The notes: generated by a model from the letters alone, not told the origin. Positions 1-8,584 are shown, numbered from the stretch's first letter. The stretch: 36,408 nucleotides of DNA from Lyngbya sp. CCAP 1446/10 (GCF_026130175.1 NZ_JAIGNI010000059.1:1-36408), one strand, 5' to 3'. Translations and numbers: made by a program.

Positions 1-45
1 CCTCCAATTTCCCCCTCTCCCCCTCTCCCCCTCTTCTCGACACAA

Positions 46-915
46 ATGCGAATCCTATTCACTATTGCTCACTTCTACAATCCCAGTGGCGACGGAAAAC
101 ACGCTTCCCAGCGGAATGATCCGCAACCGCGACTAAATGCTTTAACTGCTTGCGTGACATCGCTGCAAGCTTTGTATGGCAAATCTCAGTGCATGATTGA
201 CATTGCTGAATGTGCAACTGTGCCAGTCAATCAAAGTCACAAGCACGAAATTGACATTGTTGTTTGCACTACTCAAGGTTATCACCTGTTGCCTCAATTG
301 CCGGTGCAGCCGAGGTCTTTTATGCACCACGCTACCAAATGCGAACCACTGCTGTTAGGATTTGAGTGTCAAGCTGTTTTGCGCTCATGTCTTGACAAAT
401 ATGATTATTTTTGTTACTTGGAAGATGATTTAATTCTACACGATCCGTCGTTTTTTAGTAAATTAAATTGGTTTACGCATCACGGGGGAAATGGAAATTT
501 GTTGCAACCGAATCGCTATGAAGTATCACCTCAAGGGGCTGTTTTTAAAGCATATATTGATGGTGATTTAGTAGCAGGAGCTACTGCTAATTTTCAAAAT
601 GTGGAGCAGCAGCCGCAGTTAGTGGGGAAAATTATGGAACAGCCAATCTCTTTTGATCGGACTTTGAATCCTCATTCTGGCTGCTATTTTTTGAATGCGG
701 AACAGATGGCTCACTGGGCTAAGCAGTCTCATTTTTTGGACAGGGATACTAGCTTTGTTGGCCCGCTGGAAAGTGCGGCGACTTTGGGAATTATGCGGAC
801 TTTTAGGGTTTATAAGTCAACTTCTGCTTATGCTAATTTTTTGGAAATTCAACATTTTGGAGTGAGTTTTCTAAAGTTGATTGGTAATAAGGTGCGGATT
901 TCGGAGGAAGGATAA
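46..915 (+). CDS. GT-A-like glycosyltransferase-type hypothetical protein
   Basis: A 289-residue soluble protein with no signal peptide or obvious membrane helix. It opens with a hydrophobic strand (MRILFTIAHFY), followed by an NDPQPRLNAL segment that resembles the start of nucleotide-sugar-binding folds. An acidic LEDDLILHD motif lies near residues 125-133, preceded by aromatic residues (YDYFCY). This looks like the DxD-type metal and sugar-nucleotide site of GT-A glycosyltransferases. A later HSGCYFLNAEQ stretch also resembles such enzymes. The ATG at 46 follows a pyrimidine-rich tract with no clear Shine-Dalgarno. The gene stands alone on the plus strand, with a repeat-dense gap after it. 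The glycosyltransferase call is inferred from the acidic motif and overall look; substrate and pathway are unknown. Confidence 0.6.
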   Translation: MRILFTIAHFYNPSGDGKHASQRNDPQPRLNALTACVTSLQALYGKSQCMIDIAECATVPVNQSHKHEIDIVVCTTQGYHLLPQLPVQPRSFMHHATKCEPLLLGFECQAVLRSCLDKYDYFCYLEDDLILHDPSFFSKLNWFTHHGGNGNLLQPNRYEVSPQGAVFKAYIDGDLVAGATANFQNVEQQPQLVGKIMEQPISFDRTLNPHSGCYFLNAEQMAHWAKQSHFLDRDTSFVGPLESAATLGIMRTFRVYKSTSAYANFLEIQHFGVSFLKLIGNKVRISEEG

Positions 916-918
916 TCA

Positions 919-1128
919 GCATATTCGGGGCGGGCTAGAAGCCCACCCCACAAGATAAGACGGCGGTTGAAACCGCGCCTACACAAACGAATTCCGCCTC
1001 CGCGGAATGAAGAGAAGATAAGACAAGACGGCGGTTGAAACCGCCCGGTTTTCTTCAACCTGCGGAGGCAGGTTTTGTTTGTATAGACGCGGTTTCAACC
1101 GCCGGGTTTTCTTCAACCGCACAGTTTT
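919..1128. repeat. Cluster of dispersed palindromic repeats
   Basis: This gap is packed with short palindromes. GGCGGTTGAAACCGC occurs at 962-976 and 1030-1044, and its reverse complement at 1089-1103, so the second and third copies can pair in a hairpin. Other small stem-loops are GGGCT-aga-AGCCC (932-944), ATTCCGC-ctcc-GCGGAAT (991-1008) and CCTGC-ggag-GCAGG (1059-1072). They resemble the REP-like intergenic repeats of filamentous cyanobacteria. They lie between a plus-strand gene and a convergent minus-strand gene, so they may also act as a two-way terminator. Confidence 0.7.
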
Positions 1129-1932
1129 CTACGGATTTAAAACATCGCCGATTTTAACTGTGCCGCTGTTGATGATTTTGGCTAAAACTCCTGTTTGTGC
1201 GTGACCGAATTCTTGTTGTAGTAAACTGAGTAGGGGAATATCTCGATCGCCCGTTTGTGGATTTACTTCTACGTTGACACAGCGACCAATTCGTGCTGTC
1301 ACTTCGATCCGCGCCGTACCTAATTGAAACTGTTGTCCGATTAACTCAAATTCCGACCAAGCTGAAACGCCCTCTAGCAATATATTCGGGCGAAATCGGC
1401 GCACGTCTATGTTTTGGTGGGCGATGTCGGTTAATTGGTCTAGTGTGGCTTGACTCAGGAGAGAAATATGTACCGGTTGTCGATCGGGATAACGAGTTTC
1501 GCCACTGCTGTCACCAACTAACCGCAAAGGTGTAAGCTGCGGGTGTCTCGCTTCTTTTGTGGGTTCAATGGCGGCCAGATATTCGGTAAAAAAGGTGCTG
1601 ATGCGATCGCGCCCCGCTGCTGTATTTGTTTCTGCCGATAATACTGCAACTCCTTGACGCTGTACTGTTAAAACGGTCGTTTCCGGTTGATAATGGCATT
1701 CCAAAGCTGCTAACAGAGGCCAATCGTTTTGAACGGCAAAATATTTTTTGCTCATCCAAGGTGCGTTTTCGGCGGGAATCTGTGCCGCTTCCATATTATC
1801 TGCAAACATTAGCGCAAAAGCGCGATCGCCCTTAATGCCATGTCCTGCTGTTAAAGCAAACTCCGACATTGCTTGCGGTGTCAGCCCTTTAACTGGATAA
1901 GTAAATAATTGTTTGATTGTTGCTAATGCCAT
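1129..1932 (-). CDS. MOSC domain-containing protein
   Basis: A 267-residue protein with an N-terminal MOSC_N beta-barrel (IKQLFTYPVKGL, then GDRAFALM) and a C-terminal MOSC domain. The MOSC signature is the RCVNVEVNPQTGDRD stretch near residues 217-231, which holds the conserved cysteine. The family includes eukaryotic mARC and bacterial YcbX/YiiM proteins, which bind molybdenum cofactor or move sulfur. Here a Moco-dependent reductase or a sulfur carrier is possible. There are no membrane segments and no fused ferredoxin domain, unlike YcbX. It starts at an ATG only 12 bases after the upstream ABM-domain gene on the same strand, so the two are probably cotranscribed. The substrate cannot be read from sequence. 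Confidence 0.85.
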   Translation of the reverse strand: MALATIKQLFTYPVKGLTPQAMSEFALTAGHGIKGDRAFALMFADNMEAAQIPAENAPWMSKKYFAVQNDWPLLAALECHYQPETTVLTVQRQGVAVLSAETNTAAGRDRISTFFTEYLAAIEPTKEARHPQLTPLRLVGDSSGETRYPDRQPVHISLLSQATLDQLTDIAHQNIDVRRFRPNILLEGVSAWSEFELIGQQFQLGTARIEVTARIGRCVNVEVNPQTGDRDIPLLSLLQQEFGHAQTGVLAKIINSGTVKIGDVLNP

Positions 1933-1944
1933 AAAAATTTCCGA

Positions 1945-2244
1945 TTAAGCTAGCAATTCATAGCGGCGAATATCTGGATCTGCAACTGCTAAACCGTCTA
2001 ATTTCTGCACAGCAGCTTGAAGGTGAGTTGAAGCCAGATGTACTTCGAGTAAAGCTGCACTTTCCCACTCTTCAACAAAGGTAAAATCTGTGGGATCGGC
2101 TTGATTTTGCAGGAGTTCGTATTTGATGCAGCCTTGTTCTTGGCGAGTTGGTTCGATAATGCTCAGCAGCAGAGATTTAAGTTCTGCTACTTTGTCTGGA
2201 AAGGCTGTGAGGCGCGCGACTACTCGCAAGGTTGGTGTGGACAT
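1945..2244 (-). CDS. ABM-domain putative quinol monooxygenase
   Basis: A 99-residue protein with the antibiotic-biosynthesis-monooxygenase (ABM/YgiN-like) pattern. It has the N-terminal strand LRVVARLTAFPDKVAELKSLL, then EPTRQEQGCIKYELLQN, then TFVEEWESAALLEVHLAS. These small ferredoxin-like alpha/beta barrels act as dimers without a metal or flavin. Members oxidise quinols or other aromatics, or degrade haem. The length fits a stand-alone single-domain member. It is the first gene of a likely two-gene operon with the MOSC protein. The sequence just before the ATG is pyrimidine-rich with no Shine-Dalgarno. The family assignment is firm; the substrate is unknown. Confidence 0.82.
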   Translation of the reverse strand: MSTPTLRVVARLTAFPDKVAELKSLLLSIIEPTRQEQGCIKYELLQNQADPTDFTFVEEWESAALLEVHLASTHLQAAVQKLDGLAVADPDIRRYELLA

Positions 2245-2389
2245 AGGAGAAAAAATTAATAGATATGGCGATCGACTTTACCGATTTTTATCGGGCAAAC
2301 TCAACAAAACACGATTTTACTAAAAATAACTCAAAGAGGTCGATCGGTCAACAGCCAGCATAATCTTTCCAGGACGCGCTCAATTCTCT

Positions 2390-2452
2390 GAAACCCGGTT
2401 TCTTTCCAGATTTTTCGTTACCAACCGCAGAAAGTCGTAAAAACCGGGTTTC
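2390..2452. repeat. Inverted repeat with 12-bp arms
   Basis: GAAACCCGGTTT at 2390-2401 is the exact reverse complement of AAACCGGGTTTC at 2441-2452, giving a 12-bp stem with a 39-base loop. From memory, this palindrome type is common between genes in Microcoleus/Oscillatoria genomes. It sits in the 341-base gap between the ABM gene start and the next minus-strand gene's stop. That gap otherwise holds pyrimidine-rich sequence and a heptamer array. Confidence 0.6.
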
Positions 2453-2545
2453 TTGCTATATTCTACCTTCTTCCCTCTTCCCCCCTCCTTCTTCCTCCCA
2501 TCCGTTAAATCCGTCGAGCGAATCCGTTGCCGAACTTCCCTCTTC

Positions 2546-2580
2546 CAACTGTCAACTGTCAACTGTCAACTGTCAACTGT
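2546..2580. repeat. Heptamer tandem array, CAACTGT x5
   Basis: Five perfect copies of the 7-mer CAACTGT, ending five bases before the stop codon of the next minus-strand gene. This is the short tandemly repeated (STRR) class known from filamentous cyanobacteria. The same unit recurs at 6492-6519 and, in variant form, at 20075-20186. Confidence 0.9.
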
Positions 2581-2585
2581 TCCGC

Positions 2586-3263
2586 TCAATCTTTGGGATA
2601 AAATCGCTTTTTGTCTGTAGAATATTCCCAGGCGATCGCCTCCGGGTCTTTTTCGCGACTCCACTGAGCAAATTCTGGCTTAACTTTCCATTTGCCGATC
2701 GTAGTTGCGTGAACTTTGAACCTGCGGGAAAGTTCTGTCTGAGTAAAAGAGATTTTGGGATTTTCTGGAGTCTTGGTTGGAGCAATGGGAAATAAATTTG
2801 GTTTTTTCTCTTGTGTTTTTTCCCGATTTGTGGGAGGCTCTTGAACAGCTATTGCGACATTAGGTGTTTCGCTTTGAGTGGCAGTTGGAGCAATTTGAAA
2901 ATAATACAAAATTCCGCCTTCTTCCGTTACTTGAAAATCGGCGGCAAACTCCAGAGCTCGTTCGTCGAGATATTCTTGAACCTTTGATCCGGGGAGTTTC
3001 GCATTCATCGCCAAATCCAACGCCGTAACTCGCCCTTGATTTTCCTTGATCAACTTGTAGAAAACCGAGTCTAAATGAGCGAGTCTGTGTTTTTGCTGCT
3101 GCTGATAGAGCTTGTAAGCCCAAGCAATGCCCGCTGTGGTGGCGATCGCCCAAAACATCGTTCCCGACTCGAAACTGGCAACCGCCGTCAAGCAAATAGG
3201 CAAAAGCAGGGTAAGATATCCCCAAATGCTGCCCTTCTGTAGGTTATTGCTGTTTTTGACCAT
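2586..3263 (-). CDS. Membrane-anchored winged-helix/HTH hypothetical protein
   Basis: A 225-residue protein with two hydrophobic helices near the N-terminus (about residues 14-31 and 36-52), followed by a basic, Gln-rich stretch. Residues 60-125 look like a winged helix (LDSVFYKLIKENQGRVTALDLA, then strands ending GGILYYF). A Pro/Thr/Lys-rich linker (about 125-170) follows. The C-terminal 50 residues resemble a second helix-turn-helix (TQTELSRRFKVHATTIGKWK). The architecture is a membrane-tethered protein with two possible nucleic-acid or protein-binding helical modules. I do not recognise a named family. It is on its own transcript, with the ATG at 3263. The function is unknown. Confidence 0.7.
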   Translation of the reverse strand: MVKNSNNLQKGSIWGYLTLLLPICLTAVASFESGTMFWAIATTAGIAWAYKLYQQQQKHRLAHLDSVFYKLIKENQGRVTALDLAMNAKLPGSKVQEYLDERALEFAADFQVTEEGGILYYFQIAPTATQSETPNVAIAVQEPPTNREKTQEKKPNLFPIAPTKTPENPKISFTQTELSRRFKVHATTIGKWKVKPEFAQWSREKDPEAIAWEYSTDKKRFYPKD

Positions 3264-3410
3264 AGTTCCTAAAACAGTTACGTAGTTTAGCTTAGCAGAG
3301 CGTGTCTGAAAGCCGCAGGAGTGTTTCGACAGTCGATATATCGATCGGCTAATCGCTGAGGCACTCTACTACAAAATCCCAGAATATACTTTTTTTGCAA
3401 CCGAGGATTC

Positions 3411-3893
3411 ATGTACTTTTTTCGCAAACAGATTGCCATCCTGTTCATAGTTGTTGCTTGCTGTACGCTGACGATTAGTTGCAGCGGCGAGAACCGAACT
3501 GTCCAATGTACCAAATTGATAGCAATTGTCACCAAAGGCAACGCTCTCATCGATCTTAAAAAAGGCACCTACGATGCTGCAACGAGCAAGAACTTAGCTA
3601 AAGATTTGAACCAGACAGCTAAAGAAATTGAGGGTTTGCGAATCACAGATGCAACCCTCAAAGAATTTCAGGGGCCGTCGGTTAAATCTTTCCGGGAAAT
3701 GGGTCAAGGAATCGGCGACATAGGTAAAGCTCTTGAGGCAGGAAATCGGGCTTCTACAAGCGTAGAAGGTCGAGAGCAAATCAAAAGAGCTCAATCGGAT
3801 ATTATCCGAGCCGGACAGCGGGCAAATCAAGCAGCCGTGGAGCAAGACGATTTGACTAGCAAACTAATTAATTATTGTAAGAGCGATCGGTAA
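3411..3893 (+). CDS. Putative lipoprotein, helical
   Basis: A 160-residue protein with a lipoprotein-type signal: basic YFFRKQ, a hydrophobic core (IAILFIVVACCTL), then TISCSG with the candidate lipidated Cys at about residue 24. The -3 position is Thr rather than Leu, so the lipobox is imperfect. The mature part is a mostly helical, charged domain rich in Lys, Ala and Gln (KNLAKDLNQTAKEIEGL; GREQIKRAQSDIIRAGQRANQAAVEQ), with a second Cys at residue 47 or later and one near the C-terminus (NYCKSD). It resembles small cyanobacterial periplasmic helical proteins of unknown role. It is monocistronic and flanked by minus-strand genes on both sides. A heptamer array follows its stop by about 80 bases. 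Confidence 0.7.
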   Translation: MYFFRKQIAILFIVVACCTLTISCSGENRTVQCTKLIAIVTKGNALIDLKKGTYDAATSKNLAKDLNQTAKEIEGLRITDATLKEFQGPSVKSFREMGQGIGDIGKALEAGNRASTSVEGREQIKRAQSDIIRAGQRANQAAVEQDDLTSKLINYCKSDR

Positions 3894-3975
3894 GTAGGTC
3901 ATTGCCAAAAAAACCAGAACATCAATTATAATACCCTGCAAGATGTGATTGTTTTTGGCGATCGCCTACTTAATC

Positions 3976-4038
3976 ACTAATGACTGAGGACTAATGACTA
4001 ATGACTGAGGACTGAGGACTAATGACTAATGACTAATG
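3976..4038. repeat. Heptamer tandem array, ACTAATG/ACTGAGG x9
   Basis: Nine consecutive heptamers that mix two variants, ACTAATG (six) and ACTGAGG (three), in the order A-G-A-A-G-G-A-A-A. It lies between two convergent genes (the lipoprotein and the 4060-4563 gene). This is an STRR-class repeat. Confidence 0.9.
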
Positions 4039-4059
4039 ACCAATTACCCATTTTCAAAT

Positions 4060-4563
4060 TTAATGATGAATTTCTAGATTCAAAATATAGCAACCGAGTT
4101 GTACTTTTTCCGACCACAACTCATATTCTAACCGCAGGTGTTCCGGTTCCGGCTTGCCTGTCAGCGTCAAGTTGCGGGTGAAGTTCCGCAGGCGCAACTG
4201 TTCGGGAGTCGCCAGCGATTCGCCCTGAAGCCAATAACGGCTCAGGCCGTACATTCCGCGTTCCCAGCAGTGACGGTAACTGTATTTGCCATTTCCTTGC
4301 ATGGTCATAACGACTCGATAGGGCGACACTTCTAGCCACAGCAACCGGGGTTTTGTGGTTGTTGGTAAGATAGAAATTTGCTCGGCAGATTCGTCATATT
4401 CGTCTACAAATTGGCGATCGAGTATTGCTGGTTCGTGCAACAACAAGTGAAAGCGATCGCGGTCTTTTTGATATAGCGTACCAGCGGTTTCAACAACTGA
4501 CCACAAAGGTAAATCTGTGGATACCAGCGATAAACTTACAGGCTTGCGGTGATGCGTCAGCAT
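4060..4563 (-). CDS. Conserved cyanobacterial hypothetical protein
   Basis: A 167-residue soluble protein without signal or membrane helices. It opens with MLTHHRKPVSLSLVSTDLPLW and has an acidic stretch (DEYDESAEQ) near residues 54-62. The C-terminal half is strand-rich (WLEVSPYRVVMTMQ; HLRLEYELWSEKVQLGCYILNLEIHH). The overall pattern suggests a beta-rich domain. I do not recognise a family, and no catalytic motif is visible. Codon use and composition match the neighbours, which supports a real gene. It starts at an ATG with a fairly long leader and is convergent with the lipoprotein gene across a heptamer array. Confidence 0.65.
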   Translation of the reverse strand: MLTHHRKPVSLSLVSTDLPLWSVVETAGTLYQKDRDRFHLLLHEPAILDRQFVDEYDESAEQISILPTTTKPRLLWLEVSPYRVVMTMQGNGKYSYRHCWERGMYGLSRYWLQGESLATPEQLRLRNFTRNLTLTGKPEPEHLRLEYELWSEKVQLGCYILNLEIHH

Positions 4564-5011
4564 AAATAAAAGTTTAGGAGTTATTGTGGATCGGGCGGTT
4601 TGGGATTTGAGATTTTAGAGTTTTGATTTTAGATTTTAGATGATCTGGGCTCCAAATTCCGGAGCTTTTGGTTAAAAACAATGCAAAATCTACAACTCGC
4701 AGTCAGACATATAAAAAAATTGTTCAATCCAAAGTCAATTATTCGATCGATAACTGAGATCTAGACATGAAATCTCAGCAGATATACGGACAGTAATTAT
4801 GAAATTCAGGTAAAATCCGTGCAGTTGGATCTGCTCTCCCCTGTCGCTGATATCAGTTTCAGCAAATAATGGAACTGTATGCACCTGCTCCAAACCCTTA
4901 TGCCGTCTGTCATTCTCCAATCTAAAATCTCAAATATCAAATCTAAAATGGTATGACTTAGGACTGGGAAAAGGGTAGGATAGCTAACGCCGTCCCATCC
5001 TAGTCTATCTC
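4564..5011. other. Intergenic gap upstream of aroA
   Basis: A 448-base gap between divergent genes. It holds AT-rich near-repeats of the type GATTTTAGA and AATCTAAAATC (about 4605-4640 and 4918-4948), which are common filler in this window. I see no convincing small gene: a 61-codon minus-strand frame at 4735-4920 lacks a ribosome-binding site and has no coding look. The promoters of both flanking genes must lie here, but I could not identify a clear -35/-10 pair. Confidence 0.5.
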
Positions 5012-6367
5012 ATGCAAGCTGCCATTATAACTACTTCGCTTCAGGGCGAAAATCAAACTTTAAGCATTCAAAAACCTGCTGCGGGCTTGTCGCTGCGAGG
5101 CAGGATTCGAGTTCCGGGCGATAAGTCGATTTCTCACCGAGCTTTGATGTTGGGTGCGATCGCCCACGGTGAAACTACAATTGAGGGACTGCTGCTAGGA
5201 GAAGACCCCCGCAGCACTGCTAAATGTTTCTCGCTCCTGGGAGCCTCCGTTTCTGAACTCAACGCGGAACTGGTGACAGTCAAGGGTGTCGGAATTGGCG
5301 AGTTACAGGAGCCTGTGGAAGTCTTGGACGCGGGTAATTCCGGCACGACGATGCGGTTGATGTTGGGAATTTTAGCGTCTCATCCGGGGCTTTTTTATGC
5401 GGTAACGGGTGATAGTTCTTTGCGATCGCGCCCCATGTCGCGCGTCATTAAACCGCTACAACAAATGGGAGCACAAATTTGGGGTAGAAAGGGCAATTCT
5501 TTAGCTCCTTTAGCGATACTTGGACAGCAGTTAAAAGGGATTCATTACCATTCGCCGATCGCCTCAGCTCAAGTTAAATCCTGCATTTTACTGGCCGGTT
5601 TGATGGCTGAGGGAGAAACTACAGTCACAGAACCCGCGCTCTCACGGGATCACAGCGAGCGGATGTTGCGGGCGTTTGGAGCCAAATTAACCGTCGATCC
5701 AGAAACTTGTAGCGTGACAGTCACTGGCGGATCACAACTGCAAGGACAGAAGGTAATTGTACCGGGAGATATTAGTTCGGCGGCCTTTTGGCTAGTGGCT
5801 GGGGCGATCGTCCCAGGTTCCGAGCTCGTAGTCGAAAATGTCGGAGTCAACCCAACTCGTACAGGTATTTTGGAAGCTTTGGAGATGATGGGGGCTGACA
5901 TTGAACTGCAAAATCAGCGAGAGGCGGCTGGCGAACCGGTAGCGGATATCTTGGTTCGCTATTCCAGTGAGTTGCGGGGATGCACCATTGCTGGCGACTT
6001 AATTCCCCGACTAATTGACGAAATCCCGATTTTGGCAGTAGCGGCAGCTTTTGCGTCGGGTACTACAATAATTCGAGATGCGGCAGAGTTGCGAGTCAAA
6101 GAGAGCGATCGGCTAGCCGTGACTGCGGCGGAACTCAACCGTATGGGAGCCAAAATTACCGAGTTACCCGACGGTTTAGAAATTACCGGGGGAACTCCGT
6201 TAACTGGCGCGGATGTTGACAGCTATACTGATCACAGAATAGCGATGAGTTTGGCGATCGCAGCCCTGAACGCCACAGGTATTACTAACATTCATCGGGC
6301 CGAAGCCGCTGCCATTTCCTACCCCGATTTTACCGCCACTTTGCAACAAATTTGCCAGTCAAATTGA
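5012..6367 (+). CDS. aroA: 3-phosphoshikimate 1-carboxyvinyltransferase (EPSP synthase)
   Basis: Transfers the enolpyruvyl group of PEP to shikimate-3-phosphate, the sixth step of the shikimate pathway, in the cytosol. The 451-residue length and the two mirrored inverse alpha/beta domains fit the family. Visible motifs are GDKS (36-39) in a GDKSISHRA phosphate-binding loop, [10 protein letters not shown] (106-115), SAQVK (185-189), RDHSE (212-216), NPTR (280-283), LIDEIPIL (334-341), KESDRL (363-368) and DHRIAMS. The combination RxHxE, GDKx, SAQxK and NxTR is the set that defines class II EPSP synthases (the Agrobacterium CP4 type) rather than the E. coli class I type. The ATG at 5012 is the first in frame. 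It is monocistronic and ends in a convergent hairpin with the next gene. Confidence 0.97.
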   Translation: MQAAIITTSLQGENQTLSIQKPAAGLSLRGRIRVPGDKSISHRALMLGAIAHGETTIEGLLLGEDPRSTAKCFSLLGASVSELNAELVTVKGVGIGELQEPVEVLDAGNSGTTMRLMLGILASHPGLFYAVTGDSSLRSRPMSRVIKPLQQMGAQIWGRKGNSLAPLAILGQQLKGIHYHSPIASAQVKSCILLAGLMAEGETTVTEPALSRDHSERMLRAFGAKLTVDPETCSVTVTGGSQLQGQKVIVPGDISSAAFWLVAGAIVPGSELVVENVGVNPTRTGILEALEMMGADIELQNQREAAGEPVADILVRYSSELRGCTIAGDLIPRLIDEIPILAVAAAFASGTTIIRDAAELRVKESDRLAVTAAELNRMGAKITELPDGLEITGGTPLTGADVDSYTDHRIAMSLAIAALNATGITNIHRAEAAAISYPDFTATLQQICQSN

Positions 6368-6402
6368 GAGCGGGAGAGTGAGGGAGAGGGGAAGATTTGG
6401 CA

Positions 6403-6462
6403 AATATTGCCGAGAGCATCTCATCTTTTAAAAAAATGCAAAACTGAGATGCTCCCAATATT
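6403..6462. terminator. Convergent hairpin between aroA and the CurT-like gene
   Basis: GAGCATCTCA (6414-6423) pairs with TGAGATGCTC (6445-6454). An outer stem pairs AATATTG (6403-6409) with CAATATT (6456-6462). The loop is A/T-rich. It lies about 35 bases after the aroA stop and before the convergent minus-strand gene, so it could end transcription from both sides. There is no long U-tract on either side, so termination efficiency is uncertain. Confidence 0.6.
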
Positions 6463-6491
6463 CCCTCTTCCTTCTGTCAACTGATAACTGT

Positions 6492-6519
6492 CAACTGTCA
6501 ACTGTCAACTGTCAACTGA
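6492..6519. repeat. Heptamer array, CAACTGT x3 + CAACTGA
   Basis: Three CAACTGT units and one CAACTGA, ending five bases before the stop codon of the minus-strand CurT-like gene. This is the same placement as the 2546-2580 array, which also ends five bases before a minus-strand stop codon. Confidence 0.85.
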
Positions 6520-6523
6520 CCAA

Positions 6524-6961
6524 TTAAGAATCTTTGCCTACAACTTGTTCTTTTAAAGAATCAACTTCCGTTAATAACTCTTGGCGAGTAGAAGCCTTGA
6601 GGAGATAGCGGTAAACAAACCAACCCGTATATCCCATACCAATCAACTCAAAAACGGGAGCTACCAAAGGGACATCATTAAGAGCCGCTAAAACTCCCAG
6701 CATTACCTTAATACTAACACCGCCTGCCAGGATTAAACCAACAGTTACCAGGGGCTTTTGGTATTCAGCAAAAAAACTGGAGGCATAGGCTGGAAGTTCC
6801 GACAAAATTGTGAGAACTTGGTCTTTAATATCTTGGAACTGGCCCGTCGGTGTTTCTGTAGTTGTCACTGTAGTCATGACCCCCGCTTCATCGGGCACTA
6901 GGTCTACTGTGACCACTTCAGTCATCGTTTGTGTGTCGTCAGAAAAGTTAGCTTGTGTCAT
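6524..6961 (-). CDS. CURT1/CAAD-domain thylakoid membrane protein (CurT-like)
   Basis: A 145-residue protein with a hydrophilic, Thr-rich N-terminus (about 1-45), an amphipathic segment (QFQDIKDQVLTILSELPAYASSF), two membrane helices (about 68-90 and 96-116) and a C-terminal amphipathic helix (RQELLTEVDSLKEQVV). This is the layout of the CAAD domain, found as an appendage on some cyanobacterial aminoacyl-tRNA synthetases, and of plant CURT1 and cyanobacterial CurT. Those proteins bend thylakoid margins and help organise photosystem II assembly sites. Here the domain is stand-alone and not fused to a synthetase. It is a single gene, convergent with aroA. The family is confident; assignment as the true CurT orthologue is probable. 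Confidence 0.82.
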   Translation of the reverse strand: MTQANFSDDTQTMTEVVTVDLVPDEAGVMTTVTTTETPTGQFQDIKDQVLTILSELPAYASSFFAEYQKPLVTVGLILAGGVSIKVMLGVLAALNDVPLVAPVFELIGMGYTGWFVYRYLLKASTRQELLTEVDSLKEQVVGKDS

Positions 6962-7156
6962 TTGATACTTCCTCCGGTGTCAAGTAAAATTGCAGGCTTT
7001 GAGTTGCTGCCAGTGTAATTATCCGGCATTTAGCACAGCATTCTGGCAGCCGGGACTAATTGATGAGATTAAGCCAGACTTTCACAAATTGCAAGCAAAA
7101 CAAACATATCAATTGATTTTAAACAATTACCCTCGCTGCAAAATCGCTCTTTTGAC

Positions 7157-8161
7157 TCATTTTTTTAATTCACTGAGGTCGATTTGATTGGGAGAAGTAC
7201 GCCCTTGTTCAAAATCGGTGATATTTTTGATCGTGGTTTCGGCGATATTTTGCAAAGCCTCCTGAGTGAAAAAAGCTTGATGTCCGGTAATCAGGACGTT
7301 GGGGAAAGTCAGCAAGCGCTGAAATACGTCGTCTTGAATAACGTGATTTGACAAATCCTCAAAAAACAGATCCGTCTCTTGTTCATAAACATCTAAGCCT
7401 AGGTAGCCAATTTTACCAGACTTCAGTCCTTTGGTAACAGCTTTAGTGTCAATCAACTGACCGCGGCTGGTATTGATCAACATCATCCCCGGTTTCATTT
7501 GCCCGATCGCCCCTGCATTGATCAAATGGTAAGTTTCCGGTAGCAGCGGACAGTGGAGGCTGACAATATCAGAGTTGGCGAATAGTTCTGGGAGTGCGAC
7601 GTATTCCATCCCCAGGGCTAGGGAATCTGGGTTTTGGTAAACATCGTATCCCAGCAGGCGACACCCGAATCCGTGCAGAATTTGGGCAGTAATTGCGCCA
7701 ATTCTCCCTGTTCCGACAATTCCCACCGTTTTCCCGTGGAGGTCAAAACCCAACAAGCCATCTAGGGCAAAATTGCCTTCGCGGACGCGGTTGTAGGCGC
7801 GGTGGATTTTGCGGTTGAGGGACAAAATCATCGCGACTGCGTGTTCGGCGACGGCGTAGGGAGAATAAGCGGGAACTCGCAGCAGAGTTAAGTCTAAATC
7901 GCGGGCTACTGCTAAATCGACGTGATTGAATCCGGCCGATCGCAGCGCCAGCAAGCGCACACCATTTTGGGCGATCGCCCGCAGCGTTTTTGCGTCCAAA
8001 GTGTCGTTAACGAACGCGCAGACCGCCGGAAATCCCGCAGTTAACACGCTCGTTTCCAGGTTCAGGCGCGGTTCAAAAAAAACCAACTCGTGTTGGCCAG
8101 CGTTGGCTGCTTCTAAAAAAGTGCGATCGTAGGATTTCGTGCTGAATACAGCTACCTTCAT
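7157..8161 (-). CDS. D-lactate dehydrogenase-type 2-hydroxyacid dehydrogenase
   Basis: NAD-dependent reduction of a 2-keto acid, most likely pyruvate to D-lactate, in fermentation or dark metabolism. The Rossmann motif GTGRIG is at 150-155. An [11 protein letters not shown] segment, GLDVYEQE (acid/base pair partner) and the catalytic-His motif TGHQAFFT follow. [10 protein letters not shown] (74-83) and [12 protein letters not shown] (97-108) are typical of the D-LDH subgroup rather than phosphoglycerate dehydrogenase. I start at the ATG at 8161: an AGG eight bases upstream gives it a ribosome-binding site, whereas the TTG five codons earlier overlaps that site. The result is 334 residues, normal for the family. 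It is monocistronic and its upstream gap carries a MITE. Confidence 0.88.
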   Translation of the reverse strand: MKVAVFSTKSYDRTFLEAANAGQHELVFFEPRLNLETSVLTAGFPAVCAFVNDTLDAKTLRAIAQNGVRLLALRSAGFNHVDLAVARDLDLTLLRVPAYSPYAVAEHAVAMILSLNRKIHRAYNRVREGNFALDGLLGFDLHGKTVGIVGTGRIGAITAQILHGFGCRLLGYDVYQNPDSLALGMEYVALPELFANSDIVSLHCPLLPETYHLINAGAIGQMKPGMMLINTSRGQLIDTKAVTKGLKSGKIGYLGLDVYEQETDLFFEDLSNHVIQDDVFQRLLTFPNVLITGHQAFFTQEALQNIAETTIKNITDFEQGRTSPNQIDLSELKK

Positions 8162-8285
8162 GATTTTTGCCTGCAAATTCAGTAATAGTTAGCAATTCTT
8201 TCCAGATTAACTCTCTTTCCCCACCAAAACTCCCTAACCCCAAAAAACAATTTCCCGGAAAAATTCGGGTTTTCCCAACGAAAGC

Positions 8286-8429
8286 CTCTATAAAACAATA
8301 CGGTTCACTTAAGATTGTCATTGCGAGGAACGTTAGCGAAGCGATCCGAAGGAAAGCAATCGCAGTATTTATTTTTCATAATTTTTTACCGCCTGGATAG
8401 TCTTAAGTAAACCGTATTGCTCTATAAAA
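8286..8429. mobile_element. MITE (124 bp, 19-bp TIRs, 10-bp target duplication)
   Basis: The element spans 8296-8419. Its left end (8296-8314) and right end (8401-8419) are inverted repeats matching at 18 of 19 positions, beginning CAATACGGTT. It is flanked by a perfect 10-base direct duplication, CTCTATAAAA, at 8286-8295 and 8420-8429. There is no coding capacity. The interior carries a REP-like stretch (ATTGCGAGGAAC to GAAAGCAATCGC). A non-autonomous element mobilised by a full-length IS with the same ends is the natural reading. A 9-12 bp duplication is typical of IS4-type transposases, which is an inference. Confidence 0.85.
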
Positions 8430-8584
8430 AAAGCTAATTTTTGGCATTACGAATGAAATTTTAATAACTTAAGCAATTGCTCGTTACTTTCGCTCTGCCT
8501 GGTAATGCAGATTCGGAGGCTCAGCCTCCTTTGATCTCGCAACTTACAGTCTGATGTTGTAGCACTCTACAAACAAATCACCGA

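Noticed and set aside
4735..4920. 61-codon minus-strand frame upstream of aroA
   Set aside because: No ribosome-binding site, no hydrophobic core pattern or recognisable family, and it sits in a promoter-type gap full of AT-rich near-repeats.
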